The notes: generated from the letters alone by a model not told the origin. A DNA stretch of 64,000 bases from Pseudarthrobacter sp. Fe7 (GCA_024372495.1 CP099977.1:4315867-4379866), one strand, 5' to 3'; shown: positions 22,938-32,647, counted from the first letter of the stretch. Program-made: numbers and translations.

Positions 22938-25044
22938 CTAGGTGCGGTAGATGCTGATGGAATTGGCCTCGGCAAGGTCGATGTCCCCCGCAGCCACCTG
23001 GATGCCCTGCCGCTGCTTGTGCCGGGGTGAGGTGGTCAGCCGGAGCTCGAACAGGCTCGGAGCCTGCCTCCCGGCATCGGGGAGGGTGACCTTGACGTCG
23101 TGGGTGCCACCGTTCACCACCACCAGGCCTGCCAGGTCGCCACCATCGTCGCGGAGAACGAGTTGCAGGACGCGATCCTGCGGATCGTTCCAGCGCTCGG
23201 CGGACATGGGCTGGCCGTGCTGGTCGAACCAGTAGAGGTAGGACTGTTCATCACGAACAGGGAAGTCGTGGGGCTGGGCAGCCAGGAACTCCTTGCGCAG
23301 CCGGATGTACCGTTTGGTGCTGCGCAGCATCTCGTGCGCCTCCGGCGTCAGTGTCCAGTCGAGCCAAGTGATTGCGTTGTCCTGGCAGTAGGCGTTGTTG
23401 TTCCCGTGCTGGGTCCTTGCCGGCTCGTCCCCGGCGGTAATCATGGGCACTCCGAGTGACACCATGAGGGACGCCATCAGGTTGCGCCGGGACTGCGCGC
23501 GCTGCGCCAGGATCTCACCGTTCTCGGTGGGGCCTTCCACGCCGTGGTTGTAGCTGCGGTTGTCTCCGTGCCCGTCCCTGTTCTCTTCACCGTTTGCCTC
23601 GTTGTGCTTCCGGTCAAAGGACACGAGGTCGTTCATGGTGAAGCCGTCGTGGGCGGTGACGAAGTTGACCGACGCCAGTCGTGAGCGGCCGGACGCCTGG
23701 AAAAGACCGGCCGAACCGGACAGTGCGTCAGCGAGTTTGGCCATGGTGCCGCCGTGGCCGCCGGTATCCATGGCGGCCCGGTCTGCCAGCCAGAAGGTCC
23801 GGACCGCGTCCCGGAAGTGGTCGTTCCAGTCCACCCACCCGCGGGGGAACCGGCCGGTCTGCCAGCCTCCGTAGCCAATGTCCCAAGGTTCGGCAATCAG
23901 CTTGACCTCGGACAGGACTGGGTCTGCTGCTACGGCGGTGAGGAAGGGGTGGTTCGGATCGAACTCGTTCGCGGCATCCCGGCAGAGAGTGACGGCCAGG
24001 TCGAACCGGAAACCGTCGACGTGGAACTCGTCCACCCAGTACCGCAGTGAATCAGTCACGAGCTGGACCACGCGCTGGTCCCCGAAGTTGAGCGAGTTGC
24101 CGCAGCCGGTGGTGTCGATGTACTTGCCGTGGCCGTCCACCCGGTAGTAAGTGTCCTCCCCCAGGCCCCGGAAGCTCAGGGCCTGGCCGTCCGGTGGGCC
24201 CTCAGCTGTGTGGTTGTACACGACATCGAGGATGACTTCCACGCCGGCGGCGTGCAGCGCCTTGACCATGGCTTTGAACTCGTCCTGGACGGCCTGGGGG
24301 CCCGCCTCCTGGGCCGCGCGGGTAGCGTACCCGGGGTGCGGGGCAAAGAATGCGGCGGTGTTGTATCCCCAGTAGTTGCTGAGCCCCAGGTCCTGCAAGT
24401 GCGGCTCATCGATATGGAAGTGGACCGGCAGGAGCCTGGACGGAGGTGATGCCAAGGCCGGTGAGGTGCTCCACGACGGCGGGGTGCGCCAGGCCGGCGT
24501 AAGTGCCCCTCAGCTCTTCCGGTACGTCCGGGTGGAGCATGCTCTGCCCGCGGACATGCGCTTCGTAGAGGATGGTGTTGCGCCACGGGAGATGCAGCCG
24601 TTCGTCCGTTCCCCAGTCGAAGTCGACGGCGGTGCGGACGCTGGTGAAGACGCCGCCGCGCTGGTCCACTCCCCTGCCGTATGGATCCAGCAGCAGGGGC
24701 TGGCGGCCGGAACCGTTTCCGTTGGCTGGCGTGGCCTCCGGGAGCAATGGCCGGCTGTCCGACGACGGGCGGAAGCCGTAGCGCGATCCGTACGGAAGGT
24801 TCTCCACGATGCCATGGTGGACGCCCTTGGTGACGTTGGGCAGGGTCTGGATCCGCCACTCCCCGCCCGGAGGGCAGTAGGCGATGTCCAGGCTGGCCAC
24901 TGCGGGGGCGAAGCAGGCAACGTTGGCGCGCCCGCCAGCATGGTGGCGGGTGCCACCTGAATCAGCGCGCGGGACGCTGACACCGAGGGGAACAGCCGAG
25001 GAGGCGTCCATGGTGGATGCGGTGTCGAAGAGCGGCATGACCAT
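22938..25044 (-). CDS. glgX: Glycogen debranching enzyme GlgX, frameshifted
   Basis: Corrected length is about 702 aa. It hydrolyses alpha-1,6 branches, completing the breakdown branch with GlgP. There is a CBM48 domain at the N-terminus (ANVACFAPAVASLDIAYC, YGSRYGFRPSS), then a GH13_11 barrel with NYWGYNTAAFFAPH, DVVYNHTAEG, GFRFDLAVTLCRD (nucleophile), LIAEPWDIG (acid/base) and VTAHDGFTMNDLVSF. The break is GAGCCTG on the plus strand at 24432-24438; removing one base restores GLGITSVQLLPVHFHIDEPHL. ATG 25044 is chosen; GTG 25047 and ATG 25038 are alternatives, and no ribosome site decides between them. rlmB ends 17 bp upstream on the same strand. Confidence 0.9.
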
Positions 25045-25061
25045 CACTTAAATAGTAGCGG

Positions 25062-26123
25062 TCAGCGGCACTTGACCTGCCCATACGCCCCTGCGGCGCC
25101 GGGAAAAACGCCCTCGATGACGCGCCTGGCGGAACTATCCCCCGCGCGCTGGCGGGAGACCTCGTACAGCGAGATTCCCACGGCCATCGAAGCGTTCAGT
25201 GACTCCATGGCGGAATCGATGGGGATGGAGACGATCTGGTCGCAGTTTTCCCGGACCAGGCGGCTCAGGCCCTTGCCTTCCGAGCCCACCACAATGCACA
25301 CCGGTTCGGTGGCCAGGGTGAGGTCAGGCAGCGAAACGTCGCCGTCGCCGTCGAGCCCCAGGACGTAGATGCCCATGTTCTTGAACTGCTTCAGTGCGTT
25401 GTTCAGGTTGGAGGCGCGGGCCACGGGTACGCGGACGGCCGCGCCGGCGCTGGTCTTCCACGCTGAGGCGGTGACGCCCACGGAGCGGCGCTCGGGAACA
25501 ATGACGCCATGGCCGCTGAAGGCTGAGACGGAGCGGATGATCGCACCCAGGTTACGGGGGTCGGTGATGCCGTCCAGCGCGACGAAGAGCGGCGCGTTGC
25601 CGATGTGCCCCTTCTTCCACTTGTCCACGGTTTCCTCGGCCAGTTCGTAGGCGTCCTGGTAATCGTAAGGCGGAATCTGCAGCACCAGGCCCTGGTGGAC
25701 GGCGTCATCCGTCATCCGGTCCAGTTCGGGTTTGCCCGTTTCCAGCAGCGGGATGCCGCGTTCGGCTGCGAGCTTCAGGGATTCCTTGACCCGGTCATCC
25801 ATTTCGATGCGGATGGCAACGTGGAGTGCCTTTGCCGGGATGCCGGCGCGGAGTGCCTCGACGACGGAGTTGCGGCCGGTGACGACTTCCTCCGTGGCCC
25901 GGCCCTTGGGCCCGGACTTGGCGGCGCCGGCGCTGCGCGCACCGGTGCCCCGCTTCGCAGCGGACCGTTCAGAAAGCTGCCTGGCCTTGTGCGCCTTGTG
26001 GTACACGCGGTCCTCGGCCTTGGGCGTGGGGCCCTTGCCTTCGAGGGCCTTGCGGCCATGGCCACCGGTTCCGACGGTTGGGCCCTTCTTCGCTTTAACC
26101 GATCGGCGACCGTTGTTGGCCAT
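25062..26123 (-). CDS. rlmB: 23S rRNA (guanosine-2251-2'-O)-methyltransferase RlmB
   Basis: 353 aa, SpoU/TrmH family. The first 90 residues or so form a basic, low-complexity N-terminal extension common in actinobacterial members. An L30e-like substrate-binding domain follows (GRNSVVEALRAGIPAKALHVA), then the SPOUT knot with NLGAIIRSVSAFSGHG, CIVVGSEGKGLSRLV and SLNASMAVGISLYEV, which make the AdoMet-binding trefoil. It methylates G2251 in the 23S P loop. It lies downstream of cysS (91-bp gap) in the common arrangement ispD-ispF-cysS-rlmB. Confidence 0.93.
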   Translation of the reverse strand: MANNGRRSVKAKKGPTVGTGGHGRKALEGKGPTPKAEDRVYHKAHKARQLSERSAAKRGTGARSAGAAKSGPKGRATEEVVTGRNSVVEALRAGIPAKALHVAIRIEMDDRVKESLKLAAERGIPLLETGKPELDRMTDDAVHQGLVLQIPPYDYQDAYELAEETVDKWKKGHIGNAPLFVALDGITDPRNLGAIIRSVSAFSGHGVIVPERRSVGVTASAWKTSAGAAVRVPVARASNLNNALKQFKNMGIYVLGLDGDGDVSLPDLTLATEPVCIVVGSEGKGLSRLVRENCDQIVSIPIDSAMESLNASMAVGISLYEVSRQRAGDSSARRVIEGVFPGAAGAYGQVKCR

Positions 26124-26214
26124 GATGTTCCACCCTTGATTGTGCTGACTGAATCTGCCTACCAGTCTACTGACCCGAAAAAATCGACGGCGGGCTGGTC
26201 ACTGGTTCAGGGGT

Positions 26215-27681
26215 TCAGTCCCGCTTGAGGCTCCAGGTGGCGCCGTCCGGGCCGTCCTCCACCACGACGCCGGCCTGGTTGAGGGTGTCCCGGATGGCGT
26301 CGGACGCGGCCCAGTCCTTGTCAGCACGGGCAGCGGCCCGGGCTGCCAGCTGTGCCTCCACCAGAACGCCGAGCGCATCGGCCTCGCGGGTGCTGGCTTT
26401 TTCCGCGCCGGCGACGGCGTTGAGTCCGAGGACGTCGGTCATGACGATCACGGTGTTCATCGCAAAGCGGGCGGCGTTGTCGTCACCCTCGGCAAGGGCC
26501 GTGTTGCCTGCCCGGACAGTCTCGTGGAGCGCCGCGAGTGCCCGGGGAACGTTGAGGTCGTCATCCATGGCCTCGGAGAACGCGGACAGGGTGTCCGGTG
26601 AGGAGCCGTACTCGCCGGAAACAAATCCGAAGTCAGTCCCGAAGCGCGCCGCTGCCTTGGCCAGGAACCCGTCAATGCGCTCGACGGCGGCCGCAGCCTC
26701 CTGAAGGGAGGTGGGACGGTAGTCCAGGATGGACCGGTAGTGGGCCTGGCCCAGGTAATAGCGAACCACCCGAGGTGGGGCGAGTTCCAGCATTTCGGCG
26801 GGGCTGATGGTGTTGCCGATGGACTTGGACATCTTTTCGCCCTGGTACGTGACCATGCCGTTGTGCATCCAGAAGTTGGCGAACGGGTGTCCTGCCGCCT
26901 GCGACTGCGCCATCTCGTTCTCGTGGTGCGGGAACCGCAGGTCCAGGCCGCCGCCGTGGATATCGAAGGCGGTGCCAAGGTATTTGGTGACCATGGCGGA
27001 GCACTCCAGGTGCCAGCCGGGACGCCCGGCACCCCAGGGGGATGCCCAGCTGGCGGTGGCCGGCTCTCCTTCTTTGGAACCCTTCCACAGCGCGAAGTCG
27101 CGGGGGTCCTTCTTGCCGCGGGGATCGGCGTCGGGCGCTGCCTGCATGTCATCGATGTTCTGCCGCGTCAGGGCCCCGTATTTGTCCCAGGACCGGACGT
27201 CGAAGTACACGTCGCCTGAGCCGTCCAGGGCGGGGTAGGCGTGGCCGCGGTCGATGAGCTCCTGGATCAGGGCATGCATCTCGGGGATGTGTCCGGTGGC
27301 CCGGGGTTCATAGGTGGGCCGGGAGACTCCAAGGGTGTCGTAGGCCTTCAGGAACTCCCGCTCGTAGCGGTACGCCAGCGCCCACCATTCCTCGCCGGTT
27401 ATCTCTCCCGGTTCGGGGCTGAAGTCCGCCGCGAAGGAGGCCTCGGATTTGGCCAGGATTTTGTCGTCGATGTCCGTCACGTTGCGGACAACCGTGACCC
27501 GCAGGCCACGGTACTCCAGCCAGCGGGTGAGTTGATCAAACGCGATGGCGGACCGGATGTGGCCCACGTGCGGCATGCCCTGGACAGTGGCCCCGCAGTA
27601 GTAGAGGCTGACCTTGCCGTCGACGATGGGGACGAAGTTCCGGACTTCGGCGGAGGCGGTGTCATAGAAGCGCAGGGTCAC
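26215..27681 (-). CDS. cysS: Cysteinyl-tRNA synthetase
   Basis: 488 aa, a standard class I CysRS. Signature PHVGHIRSA is the HIGH motif near residue 40. KMSKS appears as GEKMSKSIGN near 270. Zinc-binding Cys/His residues include the Cys in SLYYCGATVQG, the Cys in GWHLECSAM and the His residues in FPHHENEMAQSQ. It charges tRNA-Cys. GTG start, 9 bp after the ispF stop. Paired with ispF/ispD in the usual actinobacterial order; no frame break. Confidence 0.96.
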   Translation of the reverse strand: MTLRFYDTASAEVRNFVPIVDGKVSLYYCGATVQGMPHVGHIRSAIAFDQLTRWLEYRGLRVTVVRNVTDIDDKILAKSEASFAADFSPEPGEITGEEWWALAYRYEREFLKAYDTLGVSRPTYEPRATGHIPEMHALIQELIDRGHAYPALDGSGDVYFDVRSWDKYGALTRQNIDDMQAAPDADPRGKKDPRDFALWKGSKEGEPATASWASPWGAGRPGWHLECSAMVTKYLGTAFDIHGGGLDLRFPHHENEMAQSQAAGHPFANFWMHNGMVTYQGEKMSKSIGNTISPAEMLELAPPRVVRYYLGQAHYRSILDYRPTSLQEAAAAVERIDGFLAKAAARFGTDFGFVSGEYGSSPDTLSAFSEAMDDDLNVPRALAALHETVRAGNTALAEGDDNAARFAMNTVIVMTDVLGLNAVAGAEKASTREADALGVLVEAQLAARAAARADKDWAASDAIRDTLNQAGVVVEDGPDGATWSLKRD

Positions 27682-27690
27682 CGCTCCAGA

Positions 27691-28203
27691 CTAGCCGATG
27701 GGCCCGGCAGGCCGCGGGTACACCAGTGCGGTGGCCACCGCGGAGATCCCCTCCCCGCGGCCGGTGAATCCCAGGCCATCGCTGGTGGTTGCCGTGACGC
27801 CGATGTGGGCGCCTGCGGCCTCGCTGAGGACTCTTTGCGATTCTTCCCGCCGTGTCCCGAATTTGGGCCGGTTGGCTACGAACTGCACGGCAACGTTGCC
27901 GATCTCGAAGCCGGCGGCCCTGACGATCCGTGCGGCTTCGGCGAGGAGGGTTGCACCGGACGCGCCGGCGAACTCCGGCCGGTCGGTGCCGAAGTGGGTG
28001 CCAAGGTCCCCGATGCCGGCAGCCGAGAACAGCGCGTCCGCGGCGGCGTGGGCCACGGCGTCGCCGTCAGAGTGCCCGGCGAGGCCGCGCTCCCCGGGCC
28101 ACAGGAGTCCGCCAAGCCACAGCGGGCGGGGCGAGTCTTCAGGGGCATAAGCATGGACGTCGATTCCCACACCGGTACGGGGCAGGACCATGTCCCGGCT
28201 CAT
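27691..28203 (-). CDS. ispF: 2-C-methyl-D-erythritol 2,4-cyclodiphosphate synthase
   Basis: 170 aa. MEP isoprenoid pathway, step five: it closes the cyclic diphosphate with release of CMP. The metal site shows GIDVHAY near the N-terminus and GHSDGDAVAHAAADALFSAAGIGDLG. The C-terminus has GLGFTGRGEGISAVATALV. ATG 28203 overlaps the ispD stop as ATGA, which fixes the start and implies coupled translation; a longer upstream extension in this frame lies inside ispD and is not needed. Confidence 0.96.
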   Translation of the reverse strand: MSRDMVLPRTGVGIDVHAYAPEDSPRPLWLGGLLWPGERGLAGHSDGDAVAHAAADALFSAAGIGDLGTHFGTDRPEFAGASGATLLAEAARIVRAAGFEIGNVAVQFVANRPKFGTRREESQRVLSEAAGAHIGVTATTSDGLGFTGRGEGISAVATALVYPRPAGPIG

Positions 28204-28982
28204 CCTTCCACCCACCGGGCGCCGAGCGGGCCCTCGAGGAGCCCTTCGGCGAAGATGAGGTCAAGGGGTGTGGTGATTTTGAGGGACTGGGTGGATCCGC
28301 GGACTGCGTGGACGGGAGTACCCAGCATCTCCACGAGCATCGCGTCATCGGTGACGGCCGCGGCCTGCTCCTGGTCCAGGGCCTGTGCCCCCTGGTGTGC
28401 CTTCATCAGCGTGCCGATCGCGAAACCCTGCGGGGTCTGGACAGCCCGCAGTTCCTCGCGGCGGGCGGTCCCCGTGACGACTTCCGGCGCAAGCGCAGAG
28501 TCATCGCCGGTGGTGGCCGCCACAGTCTTGACCGTGTCCACTACCGGAAGCACGGGAATGACTGCGGCGGCGCCTGCCGCAAGGGAATCGCAGACGCGGT
28601 GGAAGACGGATTCCGGTGTCAGGGCCCTGGCTGCGTCATGGACCAGGACGGCCTCGACGCCCTCCATCAGGGCATCGATCCCGGCGCGGACGGACTCGGC
28701 CCGGGTGGGTCCGCCGTCGACCACCGTGATGAGGGGTCCGCCGTCGGCCAACTCTTCCCGGAAGCCGTCACACAACTGGCGCAGGCCCCGGTCCCCGGCG
28801 GGCAAAGCCACGCACACCTGGGTGGCAACTCCTGACGCGACGATTCCCCGAAGGGCATGCATCAGGATGGGCTCCCCGCCCAGCGGTACGGCTGCCTTGG
28901 GCATGCCGTAGCCGAGTCGCTGCCCCGACCCCGCGGCAACCAGGATGACTGCTGAGACCAGGCGCGTGGGTGATTCACTCAT
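28200..28982 (-). CDS. ispD: 2-C-methyl-D-erythritol 4-phosphate cytidylyltransferase
   Basis: 260 aa. It joins MEP and CTP to CDP-ME in the MEP pathway. The nucleotidyltransferase signature is VILVAAGSGQRLGYGMPKA near residue 15. VLVHDAARALTPESVFHRV carries the conserved HDAAR, and VRGSTQSLKITTPLDL lies near the C-terminus. ATG 28982 is the start that places the P-loop-like motif at the right distance; an upstream in-frame extension is Arg/Pro-rich and unlike the family. Confidence 0.95.
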   Translation of the reverse strand: MSESPTRLVSAVILVAAGSGQRLGYGMPKAAVPLGGEPILMHALRGIVASGVATQVCVALPAGDRGLRQLCDGFREELADGGPLITVVDGGPTRAESVRAGIDALMEGVEAVLVHDAARALTPESVFHRVCDSLAAGAAAVIPVLPVVDTVKTVAATTGDDSALAPEVVTGTARREELRAVQTPQGFAIGTLMKAHQGAQALDQEQAAAVTDDAMLVEMLGTPVHAVRGSTQSLKITTPLDLIFAEGLLEGPLGARWVEG

Positions 28983-29051
28983 GCGGACTAGCCTACGACG
29001 CCGCCACTTCGGTGGGGGCTCGGGACACCGCCCGGAGATGCCCAAAGAAGA

Positions 29052-29083
29052 AGCCCCGGCGGCACTTGCGTGCAGCCGGGGCT
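29052..29083 (-). terminator. Terminator after carD
   Basis: AGCCCCGGC / GCCGGGGCT stem with an inner GCAC/GTGC pairing, followed on the minus strand by a T-rich CTTCTTCTTT. It lies 6 bp beyond the carD stop and separates carD from ispD. Confidence 0.8.
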
Positions 29084-29089
29084 AAGTTC

Positions 29090-29572
29090 TCAGGAAGCCA
29101 GGACCTCGTCGAGAACGCTTGCCGCCTTCTCTTCGTCGGTCTTTTCAGCCAGAGCCAGTTCTGAAATTAGAATCTGGCGGGCCTTGGCCAGCATTCGCTT
29201 CTCACCTGCGGAAAGGCCCCGGTCGTGATCCCGGCGCCACAGGTCGCGAACAACCTCTGCCACCTTGATGACGTCTCCGGAAGCAAGTTTCTCCAGATTT
29301 GCCTTGTACCTGCGTGACCAGTTGGTGGGCTCCTCGGTGAACTCGGCACGGAGCACATCGAAAACGTGCTCCAGGCCTTCCTTGCCCACTACGTCCCGGA
29401 CCCCAACAAGGTCAACGTTCTCTGCTGGAACTTCAATGGTCAGATCACCCTGAGCCACCTTGAGCTTGAGATACATTTTCTCTTCGCCCTTGATGGTGCG
29501 CATCTTGATTTCTTCAATCTTCGCAGCACCGTGGTGAGGGTAAACTACTGTCTCGCCGACCTCAAATACCAT
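29090..29572 (-). CDS. carD: CarD-family RNA polymerase-binding transcription regulator
   Basis: 160 aa, the normal length. The N-terminal RNAP-interaction domain opens with MVFEVGETVVYPHHGAAKI and ends near VPAENVDLVGVRDVV; the C-terminal helical DNA-binding domain contains PTNWSRRYKANLEKLASGD and RMLAKARQILISELAL. CarD stabilises open complexes, including at rRNA promoters in mycobacteria. The ribosome site GAAAGGGGAAA precedes the ATG. It is divergent from the lipoprotein gene at 29829 across about 255 bp. Confidence 0.95.
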   Translation of the reverse strand: MVFEVGETVVYPHHGAAKIEEIKMRTIKGEEKMYLKLKVAQGDLTIEVPAENVDLVGVRDVVGKEGLEHVFDVLRAEFTEEPTNWSRRYKANLEKLASGDVIKVAEVVRDLWRRDHDRGLSAGEKRMLAKARQILISELALAEKTDEEKAASVLDEVLAS

Positions 29573-29828
29573 GTGGACATTTCCCCTTTCCCGCAGACCA
29601 GTTTATCACGATTCGGGCATATGACCGGCCGGAGGAAGGGCTTCCAACCGCGAAAATACGCGGAAAAACGGCCCAATCGACCCCCTCCACCCCCTTGACG
29701 GATGCGTAGATTAGTGCATCAAGTGAGCGCTCCCATAGAGGATGTGACACCGCCGAATCCTCGTTTACCTCTCTTTGCCGATAGGCTATGGCTGAAAAAG
29801 ACTTCAAATTTCTTGAGGAGTACGTGAC

Positions 29829-30437
29829 GTGCGTTCCACTGCGATGAACCGGGCCCAGCGCGGCAAACTGGCACTGACGGCTGCTGCCCTTGGCGCCAGC
29901 CTGCTGACCGCAGGCTGCGGTTACATCACGCCCCAGCAGACCAGCCATCAGTACTCCGCCTCGGACGGCATCCGCGCGGACCTCGGTCCGCTGCAGCTGC
30001 GGAACATGCTTATTGTGTCCACGGGTGAAAACGAGCCCGGCCGCCTGATCGGCGCCGTCTACAACTCCTCTTCCAAGGACGTGAAGCTCACCGTCAATGG
30101 TGCAAAGGGCGCACAGACCCAGGTTTCGGTGAAGGCCAACTCCTACACCATCCTGAACGACAAGTCGGATGCCGCCATCCTGAGCACCACCGGCGGCAAG
30201 CCGGGCTCCCTGGTAGACGTCAAGATCAGCGAAAACGGCACCAACGTCAGCAACACGGTCCAGGTTCCCGTCCTGGACGCTACCTTGAACGAATACAAGG
30301 AATACGTGCCCACCCCGAGCGCCTCGGCCACGTCCTCTTCCTCGGCAAGTGCCAGCCCGTCAGCCAGCGCCGGCGCGTCAGCCGGTGCGGGCGCTTCCTC
30401 CAGCGCGACCCCGAGCGCAACGGCCACCAGCCGCTAA
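29829..30437 (+). CDS. Actinobacterial lipoprotein of unknown function
   Basis: 202 aa. An N-terminal signal (LALTAAALGASLLTAGCGY) contains the lipobox LTAGC, so the mature protein should be lipid-anchored at Cys about 33. A beta-rich body (residues about 60-155: LIVSTGENEPGRLIGAVYN, VSVKANSYTILND) is followed by a Ser/Ala/Thr-rich low-complexity tail, likely a wall-spanning linker or disorder. I know similar small lipoproteins in Micrococcaceae at this position but no function. GTG 29829 has GAGGAG upstream; ATG 29844 is possible. A strong terminator follows. Confidence 0.85.
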   Translation: MRSTAMNRAQRGKLALTAAALGASLLTAGCGYITPQQTSHQYSASDGIRADLGPLQLRNMLIVSTGENEPGRLIGAVYNSSSKDVKLTVNGAKGAQTQVSVKANSYTILNDKSDAAILSTTGGKPGSLVDVKISENGTNVSNTVQVPVLDATLNEYKEYVPTPSASATSSSSASASPSASAGASAGAGASSSATPSATATSR

Positions 30438-30463
30438 AGCGGGGCGCTGGACACAGCTGGTAC

Positions 30464-30498
30464 AAAAAGGGAGGAGCCATTCGGCTCCTCCCGTTTTT
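30464..30498. terminator. Bidirectional intrinsic terminator
   Basis: GGGAGGAGCC / GGCTCCTCCC stem with a 4-nt loop, flanked by A5 on the left and T5 on the right. It sits between the convergent lipoprotein and regX3 genes and can stop both. Confidence 0.92.
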
Positions 30499-30518
30499 GC
30501 GGTGTTTCCCCTGCTGCC

Positions 30519-31199
30519 CTACGGCTCGAATTTGTACCCGAGGCCGCGGACAGTCACCAGGTAGCGCGGGGCCGAGGGATCCGGTTCGATCTTCCCGCGG
30601 AGGCGCTTCACATGGACGTCAAGGGTCTTGGTGTCGCCGACATAGTCGGAACCCCACACCCGGTCGATCAACTGCCCGCGCGTGAGCACCCGGCCTGAGT
30701 TGCGCAGGAGCATCTCCAGCAGCTCGAACTCCTTCAGCGGGAGCAGGACCTGCTCCCCGTCCACGCTCACCACATGCCGCTCGATGTCCATCCGGACCGG
30801 ACCGGCCTGGACCGTGGCGGAGATCAGTTCCTCGGGCTCGCCCTGGCGGCGCAGGACCGCCCTTACGCGGGCCACCAGTTCACGCGACGAGTAGGGCTTG
30901 GTGACGTAGTCGTCGGCACCGAGTTCCAGGCCCACCACCTTGTCGATTTCCGAGTCCTTGGCGGTCAGCATGATCACGGGAACGCTTGAGCGCTGGCGCA
31001 ACTGGCGGCACACCTCGGTGCCGGAGAGCCCGGGAAGCTGCAGGTCCAGCAGCACCAGGTCGGCGCCGTTGCGGTCGAATTCGGTGATGGCGTCCAGGCC
31101 GTTGTCCACCACCTCAACTTCAAAGCCTTCCTTGCCCAGCAAATAGGACAAAGGATCGCTGAACGATTCCTCGTCCTCGACAATCAAAATCCTGCTCAA
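30519..31199 (-). CDS. regX3: Response regulator RegX3-like (OmpR/PhoB family)
   Basis: 226 aa. The receiver domain has the acidic pocket (IVEDEESF), the phospho-acceptor Asp in LVLLDLQLPGLSG, the Thr in VIMLTAKD and the Lys in DDYVTKPYSSRELVARV. The winged-helix output domain has LPLKEFELLEMLLRNSGRVLTR and VDVHVKRLRGKIE-type residues. It is encoded directly after the SenX3-like kinase; its TTG start overlaps the kinase stop (TTGA). With divergent phoU and a PHO box this is the phosphate-limitation two-component system. Confidence 0.92.
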   Translation of the reverse strand: MSRILIVEDEESFSDPLSYLLGKEGFEVEVVDNGLDAITEFDRNGADLVLLDLQLPGLSGTEVCRQLRQRSSVPVIMLTAKDSEIDKVVGLELGADDYVTKPYSSRELVARVRAVLRRQGEPEELISATVQAGPVRMDIERHVVSVDGEQVLLPLKEFELLEMLLRNSGRVLTRGQLIDRVWGSDYVGDTKTLDVHVKRLRGKIEPDPSAPRYLVTVRGLGYKFEP

Positions 31200-32452
31200 G
31201 AGCTAGCTCCTCGTTCAGTCGCGCCGGCGGCGCGGGGTACCTGGGTGTGGGTGGGGTGGTCGGGCGCGCCTTGAGCCGGCGCCAGTGCCGGTGTGTCGGG
31301 GATGGAAGGCGGGGCGTCGCCGTCGTGCCCTTCCATTTCGGGCAGCCGGAGCGTGAAGGTGGATCCCTGCCCTGGCTGGGACCACAGCGTCACTTCACCT
31401 CCGTGGTTCGATGCCACATGCTTGACGATGCTCAGTCCCAGGCCGGTGCCGCCCGTCTGGCGGGACCGGGCCGCGTCCACCCGGTAGAAGCGCTCGAAGA
31501 CCCGTTCCTGGTCCTCAGGAGACAACCCGTCCCCCTGGTCAGTCACGGAAATGGAGACCAGGCCGTCCCTGGAGCGGACGCCGATGCCCACCCGGGTGTT
31601 CGCCGGTGAGTAGCGGATGGCGTTGTCGATGAGGTTCCGCAGCGCAGTCACCAGGAGGTCCTGGTCCCCGAACACCTTGCCTTCGGTGCGGCCCCCACCA
31701 CAATGCTGATGTTCTTGCTCTCGGCCGGCAGCTGCGACCGGTCCACGGCCTCGGCGATGACCGCGTTGATGTCCACGGGACCGCCCTGCTGCGTCACGCT
31801 GGCGCCCTGCAGGCGCGAAAGTTCGATGATGTCCTGCACCAGGGCGGCCAGGCGGGCGGACTCCTTGTGCATGCGCTTGGCGAAGCGGCGCACAGCCTCT
31901 TCGTCATCGGCAGAGGATTCCAGCGCCTCGGCCAGCAGGGAGATGGCGCCAACCGGGGTCTTCAGTTCGTGCGATACGTTGGCCACGAAGTCGTTGCGGA
32001 TCTCTTCGGTCCTGGTGATCTCGGTCCGGTCGTCGGCGAGGAGCAGGATGTATTCCTCACCAAGCATGGCCGCCCGGACCTGGACAATGATGGTTCCCTG
32101 CCCCAGCGGCCCCCGCGGAAGCTCAAGCTGCTTTTCCAGGATGACCCCGTCCCTGCGGACCCCTGCCGTCATGTCCAGGAGTTCCTTGTGCACCACTGTG
32201 TGCCCGCGGACCAGGCCGTACGCATAGGCCGCGGGGCTGGCCCGGACCACGCCGTCAACATCGTCCAGCACCACAAAGGCGCGTCCGACGACGGCGAGAA
32301 CCTCCGCTGCACCGGCCGGCAGTGCGAGCTCCCCGGCATCGACGTCCAGCAGGCTCGCGCTGCTTCTCGCTGACCCGGTAGGCAAGCACGCCGAACGTGC
32401 CAAGCGCCAGGCCGATAAGGCCGGCGACCAGACCAATGAGCATAGGATCCAC
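31196..32452 (-). CDS. senX3: Sensor histidine kinase SenX3-like, two frameshifts
   Basis: Corrected length is about 418 aa. One N-terminal membrane segment (MLIGLVAGLIGLALGTFGVL), a PAS-like region (VLAVVGRAFVVLDDVDGVVRASPAA), a HisKA dimerisation domain with the H-box VSHELKTPVGA, and a HATPase domain (N-box LRNLIDNAIRYSP, G1 VTDQGDGLS, G2 GGTGLGLSIVKHV). Breaks: CAGGCTC at 32350-32356, where one base less gives EKQRELLDVDAGE, and a C run at 31692-31696, where one base more gives GGRTEGKVFGDQD. Start is GTG 32452 or ATG 32443. It senses phosphate status in relatives together with Pst and PhoU. Confidence 0.9.
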
Positions 32453-32511
32453 AGCTCCACTTTATGCTCTTGCCTGGAGCCTCCCCCGCCTTCAGGCACT
32501 TCCGGCGAACG

Positions 32512-32543
32512 GTTCAACTAACGTTCACCTGTGTGGGGATAAT
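32512..32543 (+). promoter_or_regulatory. PHO box with -10 element upstream of phoU
   Basis: GTTCAAC (32512-32518), 4-nt spacer, GTTCACC (32523-32529): an 11-bp-period direct repeat matching the actinobacterial PHO box. GATAAT at 32538-32543 is a good -10, with the PHO box in place of a -35. It lies between senX3-regX3 and phoU, so activation under phosphate limitation is the likely outcome. Confidence 0.75.
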
Positions 32544-32647
32544 CGTTTACCGGGCGATGACAAAGTTAAAGGTCAGAGCGCCCAACGGCGACACGATTCC
32601 TGCTGCCCTGGAGCGGCCGGCGGGAGTTCCAAGGAAAGGACGCCTAC

